This document shows positions 56,134-63,641 of a stretch of 64,000 nt of DNA, piece by piece. The stretch is from contig NZ_JAHRYQ010000002.1 in the NCBI RefSeq assembly GCF_020622065.1, forward strand, positions 555,905-619,904, given 5' to 3'. A program made the position numbers and the translations under genes. Every line of letters begins with the position of its first letter. Within the stretch, counting starts at the first letter, position 1. Below the pieces are notes generated by a model that was given only the letters and a program-made list of their open reading frames with translations, was not told where the DNA came from and did not search any database. Source of the DNA: Geothrix sp. (GTDB lineage: Bacteria > Acidobacteriota > Holophagae > Holophagales > Holophagaceae).

Positions 56134-56874
56134 ATGGACCCCATGAACCTGCCTGCCCGTCCCCGCCCCCTGCCCCAGCCCGAGCTCCCCACCAAGACGC
56201 TGCTGGTGGTGGAGGATGACCGCGCCACCCTGAGCCTCTACCGCGCCGGGCTGAAGGGCCTCCAGGGCTTCCGGATCCTCATGGCCCAGAACGGGGCCCA
56301 GGCCCTGGAGGTGCTGCGCCAGGAAGCGGTGAATGTGCTGGTCACGGATCTGAACATGCCGGTGATGGACGGCTTCAACCTCATCGCCAAGGTGAGCCGC
56401 TTCTACCCCCAGGTGCCCGTCATCGTCATGACCGGCCTGGATGCGACCCAGCACCTGAACACCCCCTTGCAGCTAGGGGCGGTCCGCATCCTCACCAAGC
56501 CCCCGCGCCTCACCATCCTCATGGACGCCATCCGGGCCGCGGCCCAGTTCGAGCCCGCGGGCATGATCCGGGGCATCAGCCTCAACAGCATCCTCCAGCT
56601 CCTCAACTGGGAGCAGAAGTCCTGCACCCTCACCGTGAAGTCCGGGGCGGGCATGGGGCTGCTCTACCTCAAGCGGGGCGAGGTCATCCACGCCGCCTTC
56701 CAGGACCAGGAGAGCCTCCCCGCCGCCTACGAGATCCTCTGCTGGGATCGCCCGGACATCGAGTTCGTGGAGACCTGCCGGGTGGAGCGGACCATCGACC
56801 TCCCCCTGACCGAGCTCCTGATGAACGCCGCCCTGATCACCGACCAGCGGAGACCCGCGTCCGACGAGGTCTGA
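56134..56874 (+). CDS. Response regulator with receiver and DUF4388 (PatA-like) domain
   Basis: A 246-residue protein. The receiver (about 20-140) has VVEDDRATLS, the phospho-Asp in VLVTDLNMPVMDGF and the Lys in RILTKPPRL. The rest (150-235) is a DUF4388 domain (GISLNSILQLLNWEQKSCTL, GLLYLKRGEVIHAAF), frequent in deltaproteobacteria and acidobacteria and of unknown output. The partner kinase is not in the window. It starts 12 bp after the glycosidase gene, probably in the same transcript. The ATG four codons in is an alternative start. Confidence 0.9.
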   Translation: MDPMNLPARPRPLPQPELPTKTLLVVEDDRATLSLYRAGLKGLQGFRILMAQNGAQALEVLRQEAVNVLVTDLNMPVMDGFNLIAKVSRFYPQVPVIVMTGLDATQHLNTPLQLGAVRILTKPPRLTILMDAIRAAAQFEPAGMIRGISLNSILQLLNWEQKSCTLTVKSGAGMGLLYLKRGEVIHAAFQDQESLPAAYEILCWDRPDIEFVETCRVERTIDLPLTELLMNAALITDQRRPASDEV

Positions 56875-56969
56875 CCCGTCTGCGGAAGGCCCACGAGTTT
56901 GACGGTTTGGGCCCGCCTGGGGGCAAGTATGGGACTTTCGTCAAAAGAGGGCTGAACTGGGCCACCAAA

Positions 56970-57036
56970 GGGCACCTGCCGGGGAATAATGGCGCGTGTG
57001 CGGCCCCACGGGGGCCCCCTTCCCAGGCAGGTGCCC
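56970..57036 (+). promoter_or_regulatory. Long RNA hairpin that covers the ribosome binding site of the serine operon
   Basis: A perfect 11-base inverted repeat (56970-56980 with 57026-57036) continues, after one G-A mismatch, with five more pairs (56982-56986 with 57020-57024). An inner hairpin GGCCCC-ACG-GGGGCC sits at 57002-57016. The right arm contains the AGGCAGG ribosome binding sequence and ends exactly at the base before the ATG at 57037. Upstream, 56898-56904 pairs with 56939-56945 (TTTGACG/CGTCAAA). This looks like a structured leader that blocks translation unless refolded. I match it to no known riboswitch class. Confidence 0.65.
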
Positions 57037-58278
57037 ATGTCCCAGCTGAAGCCGTTCCGCGCCCACCGCCCCCGGCCTGAACTCGCCGCCCAGGTGGCCG
57101 CCGTGCCCTACGATGTGGTGAACACCCAGGAGGCCGCCGAGCTGGCCAAGGGCAACCCCCACTCCTTCCTCCATGTGGGCCGCCCCGAGATCGACCTGCC
57201 CGCGGGCATCGACATCCATGCCGACGAGGTCTATGCCAAGGGCGTGGCCAACCTCCGCGGCCTGATCGAGAACGGCACCCTGTTCCAGGAGAACACGCCC
57301 TGCCTCTATGTCTATCAGCAGCGCATGGGTGACCATGTCCAGGCGGGCCTGGTGGGTCTCTGCTCCGTGGAGGAGTACGAGAACGGCACCATCAAGCGCC
57401 ACGAATTCACGCGCAAGGACAAGGAGGATGACCGCACCCGCCATGTCACCGAGCAGGGCGCCAACGCCGAGCCCGTGTTCCTCACCTACAAGGCCGTGCC
57501 CTACATTGATCACATCGTCAACGACATCCGGAAGCAGCCGCCGGTCTACGATGTGGTCACGCCCGATGGCATCGGCCACACCGTGTGGGTCGTCTCCGGC
57601 GAGACCGTGGTCTACGAGCTGGTGAACCTCTTCAACGGCGTGCCCGCCCTCTACATCGCCGACGGCCACCACCGCACCGCCGCCGCCATCCGCTACGCCC
57701 AGGCCCGCCGCGCCGCCGCCGGCGCCAGCGCCACCGGGGACGAGCCCTTCGAGAGCTTCATGGCCGTGGTCTTCCCCCACGACCAGCTCAAGATCATGGA
57801 TTACAACCGCGTGGTGAAGGATCTCAACGGCCTGACCCAGGACGCCTTCCTCGCCAAGGTGAAGGACAAGTTCGAGGTGGCCGTCTCCGCCCACCGCGCA
57901 CCCCAGGCCCCCACCACCTTCGGGATGTACCTGGGCGGCACCTGGTACGAGCTGAAGGCCAAGCCCGGCAGCTTCCCCGCCGCCGATCCCGTCCGCGGCC
58001 TCGATGTGAGCATCCTGCAGGAGAACCTGCTCAACCCGATCCTCGGCATCGATGATCCCCGCACCAACACCCGCATCGACTTCGTGGGCGGCATCCGCGG
58101 CATGGACGAACTGGAGCGCCGCGTGAAGGAAGGCTGCGCCGTGGCCTTCTCCGTGTACCCGACCTCGCTCACCCAGCTCATGAGCGTCGCCGACGCCGGC
58201 GAGGTCATGCCCCCCAAGTCCACCTGGTTCGAACCCAAGCTGCGCTCCGGACTGCTGGTCCGGATGTACGAAGGTTAA
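57037..58278 (+). CDS. DUF1015-family protein, first gene of a serine operon
   Basis: A 413-residue cytosolic protein of the DUF1015 family. The opening LKPFRAHRPRPELAAQVAAV and PYDVVN, KDKEDDRTRH and especially IADGHHRTAAA (Asp209-Gly-His-His-Arg213) are family hallmarks. The DGHHR element resembles the ParB-like active site of free serine kinases (SerK/SbnI). It is followed by serA after 12 bp and serC after that, and no serB is near. A role in the phosphoserine step is therefore plausible, but unproven. The leader hairpin directly precedes its start at 57037. Confidence 0.85.
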   Translation: MSQLKPFRAHRPRPELAAQVAAVPYDVVNTQEAAELAKGNPHSFLHVGRPEIDLPAGIDIHADEVYAKGVANLRGLIENGTLFQENTPCLYVYQQRMGDHVQAGLVGLCSVEEYENGTIKRHEFTRKDKEDDRTRHVTEQGANAEPVFLTYKAVPYIDHIVNDIRKQPPVYDVVTPDGIGHTVWVVSGETVVYELVNLFNGVPALYIADGHHRTAAAIRYAQARRAAAGASATGDEPFESFMAVVFPHDQLKIMDYNRVVKDLNGLTQDAFLAKVKDKFEVAVSAHRAPQAPTTFGMYLGGTWYELKAKPGSFPAADPVRGLDVSILQENLLNPILGIDDPRTNTRIDFVGGIRGMDELERRVKEGCAVAFSVYPTSLTQLMSVADAGEVMPPKSTWFEPKLRSGLLVRMYEG

Positions 58279-58290
58279 AAGGGAGCCCCC

Positions 58291-59163
58291 ATGCAGATCC
58301 TCATCGCCGACGCCTTTGACGCCAAGCTCCCCGAGCGCCTGTCCCCCTTCGGGCAGGTCAGTTCCGACATGGCCGCCCTCGGGCAGGCCCATGTCCTCCT
58401 CGTCCGCTCCAAGACCAAGGTGAACGCCGACCTTCTCGCCCAGGCCCCCAGCCTCAAGCTCGTCATCCGCGGCGGCGTGGGCATGGACAATGTGGACAAG
58501 AAGCTCTGCGCCGAGAAGGGCATCCGGGCCGTCAACACCCCCAGGGCCAGCAGCGTGGCCGTGGCGGAGATGGCCATGGCCTTCATGGTGGCCATCCCCG
58601 CCCGCCTGATCGAGGCCCACACCTCCATGAAGGAGGGCAAGTTCCTCAAGAGCGAGCTGAAGCGCACCGAGCTCTTCAAGAAGACGCTGGGCCTCGTCGG
58701 CGCCGGAAACATCGCCACCGAGGTCGCCAAGCGCGCCCAGGCCTTCGGCATGGAAGTGATCGCCTTCGATCCCTTCCTCAAGGAGCATCCCATCGCCCGC
58801 ATGGTGAGCCTGGACGAGCTGGCCGCCAAGGCCGATGTCATCAGCCTGCACACGCCCCTGACCGATGACACCAAGGGCATGATCAACGCTGCCTTCCTTG
58901 CCAAGATGAAGGACGGCGCCATCCTCATCAACACCGGCCGCGGCAAGTGCGTGGTCGAGGCCGACCTCGCCGCCGCCCTGCAGAGCGGGAAACTCCGCGC
59001 CTACGGCACCGATGTGTGGCCCAGCGACCCGCCGCCCGCGGACTGCCCCCTGCTCACCGCCCCCAATGTCTTCATGGCCCCGCACCTGGGTGCCAGCTCC
59101 AAGGAGAACCTCGGCCGCATCGGCGACGAGGTGGTTCAGATTCTTCAGGATTTCAAAGCGTAA
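58291..59163 (+). CDS. serA: D-3-phosphoglycerate dehydrogenase, short form
   Basis: A 290-residue NAD-dependent 2-hydroxyacid dehydrogenase. Catalytic residues are visible: Arg in INTGRGKCV and the substrate-binding RGGVGMDNVD, with the acid/base His in APHLGASS near 271. The NAD loop reads LVGAGNIATEV. There is no C-terminal ACT or ASB domain, so the serine feedback control of long SerA is absent. It lies between the DUF1015 gene and serC. It oxidises 3-phosphoglycerate to 3-phosphohydroxypyruvate. A GGGAG sits before the ATG. Confidence 0.92.
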   Translation: MQILIADAFDAKLPERLSPFGQVSSDMAALGQAHVLLVRSKTKVNADLLAQAPSLKLVIRGGVGMDNVDKKLCAEKGIRAVNTPRASSVAVAEMAMAFMVAIPARLIEAHTSMKEGKFLKSELKRTELFKKTLGLVGAGNIATEVAKRAQAFGMEVIAFDPFLKEHPIARMVSLDELAAKADVISLHTPLTDDTKGMINAAFLAKMKDGAILINTGRGKCVVEADLAAALQSGKLRAYGTDVWPSDPPPADCPLLTAPNVFMAPHLGASSKENLGRIGDEVVQILQDFKA

Positions 59164-59174
59164 AAGGAGCCCTC

Positions 59175-60275
59175 ATGACCCATCGCGTGATCAACTTCTA
59201 CGCTGGCCCGGCGGGCCTGCCGCTGCCCGCCCTCGAGCGCGCCCAGGAAGAGCTGCTGGACTTCGCCGGCACCGGCATGTCCGTCATGGAGGTCAGCCAC
59301 CGCTCGAAGGAATACGACGCGGTGCACGAGGAGGCCATCGCCCTCACCAAGGAGCTGATGGGCCTGCCCTCCAACTACAAGGTGCTGCTGCTCCAGGGCG
59401 GCGCCCACCTCAGCTTCGGCATGATCCCCCTGAACCTGCTCCGCAACGACAAGAAGGCCGACTACATCGTCACCGGCAACTGGGCCGAGAAGGCCACCAA
59501 GGAGGCCAAGCTCGTGGCCGGCGACCGCGTGCGCGTGGCCGCCAGCACCAAGGAGCAGAAGTTCAGCCGCCTGCCCCACGCCGACGAGATCAAGGTCGGC
59601 CCCGACAGCGCCTTCGTGCACTTCACCTCCAACAACACGGTCGAAGGCACCCAGTGGCACGAGTTCCCCCAGGTCGGGAAGGTGCCCTACATCTGCGACA
59701 TGAGCTCGGACTTCATGTGGCGTCCGTTTGATGTGAGCCCCTTCGGCCTCATCTATGGCGGCGCCCAGAAGAACCTCGGCCCCAGCGGCGTGACCCTCAC
59801 CATCATCCGCGAGGACTTCCTCGAGATGTGCGAGGCCCAGGACCTGCCCAGCTACCTGCGTTACAAGATCCACGCCGAGAAGAACTCGCTCTACAACACC
59901 CCGCCGACCTTTGGCATCTACATCCTGCGGAATGTCCTGGCCTACAACAAGAGCATCGGCGGCCTGAAGGCCATCGAGGCCAGCAACAAGAAGAAGGCCG
60001 AGCTGCTCTACGGGTGCGTCGACAAGCACAGCGGCTTCTACAAGGGCTTCGTGACCGAGAAGGCCCACCGCAGCGTCATGAATGTGGACTTCTTCCTGCC
60101 CACCCCCGAGCTGGACGACCAGTTCGTGAAGGAGGCCAAGAAGGCCGGCATGGTGGGCCTCAAGGGCTACCGCGACATCGGCGGCATCCGCGTCAGCACC
60201 TACAACGCCGTCACCGTGGATCATGTGAAGACCCTCGTGGACTTCATGGAACAGTTCGTCAAGACGAACGGGTAG
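59175..60275 (+). CDS. serC: Phosphoserine aminotransferase
   Basis: A 366-residue PLP enzyme that transaminates 3-phosphohydroxypyruvate with glutamate to give phosphoserine. The Schiff-base lysine is Lys199 in YGGAQKNLGPSG. MSVMEVSHRSKEY (residues 35-47), LQGGAHLSFGMIP (73-85) and VHFTSNNTVEGTQ match SerC. The start at 59175 has AAGGAG upstream. It ends the operon, followed by a strong terminator. Length is normal. Confidence 0.97.
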   Translation: MTHRVINFYAGPAGLPLPALERAQEELLDFAGTGMSVMEVSHRSKEYDAVHEEAIALTKELMGLPSNYKVLLLQGGAHLSFGMIPLNLLRNDKKADYIVTGNWAEKATKEAKLVAGDRVRVAASTKEQKFSRLPHADEIKVGPDSAFVHFTSNNTVEGTQWHEFPQVGKVPYICDMSSDFMWRPFDVSPFGLIYGGAQKNLGPSGVTLTIIREDFLEMCEAQDLPSYLRYKIHAEKNSLYNTPPTFGIYILRNVLAYNKSIGGLKAIEASNKKKAELLYGCVDKHSGFYKGFVTEKAHRSVMNVDFFLPTPELDDQFVKEAKKAGMVGLKGYRDIGGIRVSTYNAVTVDHVKTLVDFMEQFVKTNG

Positions 60276-60313
60276 AACCAGGCCGGCCTCCCGCCAGGCC
60301 GATCTTCCGCCAG

Positions 60314-60335
60314 GGGGCACCGGAAACGGTGCCCC
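60314..60335 (+). terminator. Terminator of the serine operon
   Basis: A perfect 9-base stem (60314-60322 with 60327-60335) closed by a GAAA tetraloop and followed by three T lies 38 bp after the serC stop. Confidence 0.85.
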
Positions 60336-60440
60336 TTTCGGTGTCGGGAAAGCCAAGCCATCCTATTCTTGGGTGACCCCGCCTCAGAACCGATGACTTG
60401 TGGGTATCCACCCGCCCGCCTGGAAGTTGCCCGACCGCCC

Positions 60441-62135
60441 ATGGAAACGCCCCCCCTCACGCTCGATCGCCTCAAGCTGCTGGCCGCCGCCGAAACGCTG
60501 CGCCTGGACGCCATCGGCCGCGAGGGATTGGCCGACCTCCTCGCCCAGGGGCTCATCCAGAAGGACCAGCGTCCTCTGCAGGCCAGCCTGGAGGGCCGGT
60601 ACGAGGCCCTGCAGGAGACCCACCGGCAGATCGTCGAGGCCAAGGGCTGCGCGGACCGCCTCCAGCGACGCCTGGCACCCAAGTCCCGCCTGGCGGGCCT
60701 GTTTCCCATGGGCGCTCCCGCTGGGCCGAGGCCGGACGATCCCGATGCCGTCCAGCTCGTCGACCTGCTGGAGCTCCTGAAGCTCCAGGTGCGGGGCGTG
60801 AAGGGCTCCCAGGATGTGCTGCCGAACCTGGAGCGCATCCTGGACTACCTGCAAGTAGAAGGGCGCGAGTGCCTGGATCGCCTGGCCACCACGGACCGGG
60901 AGATCGACCAGGCCCAGAAGCAGGCCGCCCCGGGCACCCAGGTGGAGGGCGAGGGCTATTTCCGGCTCACGGCGGCCGGCGAGGCCGCCCTGCCCGAGGC
61001 CCCCGTGATGGAGCTGCTCGACGCCTCCCTCCAGACCGCCTTCGGCTCCAGCCTCCGGGGCGGAAGCTATGCCCACTTCAAGGAGGATCCCTCGGGGCTC
61101 CTTTCCTTCCTCGTGGATCGCATGGCCGCCGGCGACCGGCCCTCCGCGGTCGTCAGCGAGTACGAGGATCTGCTGGAAGCCTTCGACCGGGTGCCCACCC
61201 TCGCCGACCTGCAGCCCCTCCGCGCCAAGATCGCCTTCCTCGTGCGCCTCCTGCGGGCCTCCCGGGATGAGCCCAAGCGGGCCTACCTCTGGTGCAACCG
61301 CGAGCGCCTGAATGCCGCCACGCATCGCATGCGCGCCGTGCTGCCCCCCACCGTGGCCGCCTCCGGCTGGCGTCTGCCTTACGCGGCGGATCTCTTCCTC
61401 GTCGACGGCGGCCGATCCGACGACGAGGAGCAGGCCGAGCAGCGGATCCGCCTCTTCGAGGCCGTCCACCGCATCCAGACGGAGCTGCTGCAGGACATCC
61501 GCATCCGGGACGGCCAGTTCTTCCGCCTGGCCCTGGTCCTCGCCCACGGGGCCCGGGTCCGCAACTTCGCGCCGGGCATCCTCATGGATCGCTTCGTCCG
61601 CCAGGGCCTCGAAGCCGTGATGGAGGCCGCCCAGACCGCTCCCTACGACCTGGGCGACCGGGGCACCTCCCTGATCTTCGGCACCCACCTGGCTCATGCC
61701 GCGGGCTTCACCAAGGCGCGGCTCCAGGGCCCCCTGCAGGCCTTCGCTGCCATCCACGCCCGGTTCCGCGGCGACGATTCCCCCACCCGCGTCTCGGTCC
61801 AGGTGCTGCTGCACGCCTTCGCCACCCTCGATCGCCTGGAGCGCCTGGGGGCGCCCATGCCCCTGGAGGACTACGCCGTGCTCTTCGAGCGGATCCGCAA
61901 GCGGCTCCGGCACCACAAGGCCGCCTCCCGCGCCTTCAGCACGGCCCAGATCAAGGCTGGCGACGAGGCCGCCCTCGCCGCCAACCTGTCCGCCCTGGTC
62001 TGCTTCCGGGGCCTGTCCCTGCCCCCGAAGAGCCTGTACCACGCCGATGTGGGCCTGGCGGGCCTCTACGAGGAGCGCCTTCCCGGCCGGCCGCCCCTGC
62101 TGGGATCACCCTTCGGGACGCTGATGTTGATTTGA
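60441..62135 (+). CDS. Hypothetical soluble protein, unknown family
   Basis: A 564-residue protein that I do not recognise. It has no signal peptide or membrane segment, is mainly helical, and has Ala/Leu/Arg/Glu-rich composition with coiled-coil-prone stretches near 45-85 and 130-170. Possible landmarks are YLQVEGRECLDRLATTDREI and YLWCNRERLNAATHRMR, which match no motif I know. The start is uncertain because no good Shine-Dalgarno is seen; ATG 60441 gives the first plausible start. The stop is followed by a convergent acyltransferase gene with 28 bp between them. The reading frame is uninterrupted and has codon use like its neighbours. Confidence 0.7.
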   Translation: METPPLTLDRLKLLAAAETLRLDAIGREGLADLLAQGLIQKDQRPLQASLEGRYEALQETHRQIVEAKGCADRLQRRLAPKSRLAGLFPMGAPAGPRPDDPDAVQLVDLLELLKLQVRGVKGSQDVLPNLERILDYLQVEGRECLDRLATTDREIDQAQKQAAPGTQVEGEGYFRLTAAGEAALPEAPVMELLDASLQTAFGSSLRGGSYAHFKEDPSGLLSFLVDRMAAGDRPSAVVSEYEDLLEAFDRVPTLADLQPLRAKIAFLVRLLRASRDEPKRAYLWCNRERLNAATHRMRAVLPPTVAASGWRLPYAADLFLVDGGRSDDEEQAEQRIRLFEAVHRIQTELLQDIRIRDGQFFRLALVLAHGARVRNFAPGILMDRFVRQGLEAVMEAAQTAPYDLGDRGTSLIFGTHLAHAAGFTKARLQGPLQAFAAIHARFRGDDSPTRVSVQVLLHAFATLDRLERLGAPMPLEDYAVLFERIRKRLRHHKAASRAFSTAQIKAGDEAALAANLSALVCFRGLSLPPKSLYHADVGLAGLYEERLPGRPPLLGSPFGTLMLI

Positions 62136-62163
62136 CCGGCCGCCGGATCGCGGAGCGGCCCCA

Positions 62164-63051
62164 TCAGGCCTGGGCCGACTGCCCCTGCAGCACGATCTCC
62201 TCGATGCGCGCGTCCTTCTCCGCCCACAGCTCCTGCACCCAGGCCTGCAGGCGCGCGCGGAAGACGGGATCACCCTCATAGTCGCCGGTCAGCAGATCCG
62301 TCGGGATCTTCAGCTCCCGCACCCGCACCACCACCCGCTTCACCTGGCCTGACAGCAGGTCCCAGAAGCTGGGCACACCCTCGGGATAGACGATGGTGAC
62401 ATCAAGCAGGGCATCGAAGCGCTCGCCCATGGCGCTGAGGGCCGTGGCGAGCCCGCCCACCTTGGGCTTGAGCAGGTGCCGGTAGGGCGATTGCTGCTGG
62501 TCGTGTTTGGCCCGACTGAAGCGGCTCCCTTCCAGGAAGTTCATCACCGAGGTGGGGATCTGGCGGAACTTCTCGCAGGCCTTGCGGGCCGTGGCCAGGT
62601 CCTGGGACCGGCTGCCGCTGCGCCGCCGCATGAAGGGGAAATCCAGGGCCCACCAGGCCAGGCCCATCACCGGCACGAAGAGCAGCTGCCGCTTGAGGAA
62701 GAACTTCAGGAAGGGCACCTTCCGGTGGAAGACCTTCTGCAGCACCAGGATGTCCACCCAGCTCTGGTGGTTGCTGCTCACCAGGTACCAGCCCTTTCGC
62801 CGCAGGCCCTCCAGGCCCGTCACATCCCAGCGCGTGCGCTGCACCAGGGCCATCCACCAGCCGTTCACGGCGATCCAGCCCTCGGCCAGGCCGTTGAGCA
62901 GGCGGTCCGCCCCGCGCCGGATGAAGCCGACCGGGAGGGCCAGCTTCACCAGGGCCACAGGGATCATCCCCGAGAAGATGCCCACCGCATTGACCGCCAG
63001 CACAACGCTGGCCCAGGCGCCTTTGAGGGTGGACCACAGGCGGTTGAACAT
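62164..63051 (-). CDS. PlsC-type acyltransferase (YihG-like)
   Basis: A 295-residue membrane-associated acyltransferase. Residues 15-35 form a membrane anchor. The catalytic H-x4-D is in SNHQSWVDIL near residue 93, motif II is near 135-140 (PFMRRRSGS), and FLEGSRFSRAK near 172 is the substrate-binding motif III (EGTRF-type). The start at 63051 is set by GGAG five bases upstream. It probably acylates a lysophosphatidic or related lipid. It is convergent with the hypothetical gene and follows the zincin gene. Confidence 0.92.
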   Translation of the reverse strand: MFNRLWSTLKGAWASVVLAVNAVGIFSGMIPVALVKLALPVGFIRRGADRLLNGLAEGWIAVNGWWMALVQRTRWDVTGLEGLRRKGWYLVSSNHQSWVDILVLQKVFHRKVPFLKFFLKRQLLFVPVMGLAWWALDFPFMRRRSGSRSQDLATARKACEKFRQIPTSVMNFLEGSRFSRAKHDQQQSPYRHLLKPKVGGLATALSAMGERFDALLDVTIVYPEGVPSFWDLLSGQVKRVVVRVRELKIPTDLLTGDYEGDPVFRARLQAWVQELWAEKDARIEEIVLQGQSAQA

Positions 63052-63151
63052 GCGGCTCCTCATCTTCCGGGCCGACCCGGTGGACCAGAATATCGGAGGA
63101 TCCGAAGGCCCGCGGTCGGGAAAAATCGGCCTAGAACCCACCCGTCTCAGG

Positions 63152-63523
63152 CTAACCCCAGCCCAGTTCCTCCAGCCGTTCCTCGCTGATGCCGAAGTGG
63201 TGGGCGATCTCATGGATGACCGTGGTGGCGATCTCGTCCCGCAGCTCGTCCTCGTCCCGGCAATCCTCCAGCAATGGCCCTCGGTAAATGGTGATGCGGG
63301 GGGGCAGCTCGCCGGATTCCGCGCGGCCCTCGGTCAGGGCCCGACCCGAATAGAGGCCGTAGAGCGTCTCGTCCTCGGGCACGCCCAGGTCATCCAGCAG
63401 GGCGTCCGGCGCCCAGTCCTCGATGACCACCGGGACGCCCGCAAGGTAGGGGCGGAACTCCGCCGGCACCAGCGCCAGCGCCTCGTCCACCAGGCGCCGG
63501 AAGGGGAGGTCAGACATGCGCAT
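63152..63523 (-). CDS. Minimal zincin-like metallopeptidase family protein (DUF1025-type)
   Basis: A 123-residue protein with the zinc motif HEIAHHFG near residue 103 followed by ISEERLEELG. The preceding LYGLYSGRALTEG and the strand PPRITIYRGPLLEDCRDEDELR fit the short DUF1025 metallopeptidases, which have the basic HExxH fold but little else. Activity is not demonstrated for the family as far as I know. The start may be at 63523 or 63517. Confidence 0.9.
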   Translation of the reverse strand: MRMSDLPFRRLVDEALALVPAEFRPYLAGVPVVIEDWAPDALLDDLGVPEDETLYGLYSGRALTEGRAESGELPPRITIYRGPLLEDCRDEDELRDEIATTVIHEIAHHFGISEERLEELGWG

Positions 63524-63641
63524 GGGACGATCCTACTGCCCCTGCCGCCAGGGGGAGGAGGGCGGATCACAGAAGGGGGGAATCATATGGAAGCCCCGAA
63601 GAAGACACCCCGTACCCTCGTTTCCTTCCGCGACCAGCCCC

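Noticed and set aside
57037-60275. Known riboswitch class (c-di-GMP, glycine or SAM type) in the serine operon leader
   Set aside because: The conserved cores of those classes are not present. Only the stems are clear, so it is listed as an unassigned leader.
63524-63641. attC or attI-like recombination site between the zincin and integrase genes
   Set aside because: No inverted core-site pair is visible there. Any attI should be at the other (5') end of the integrase gene, outside the window.
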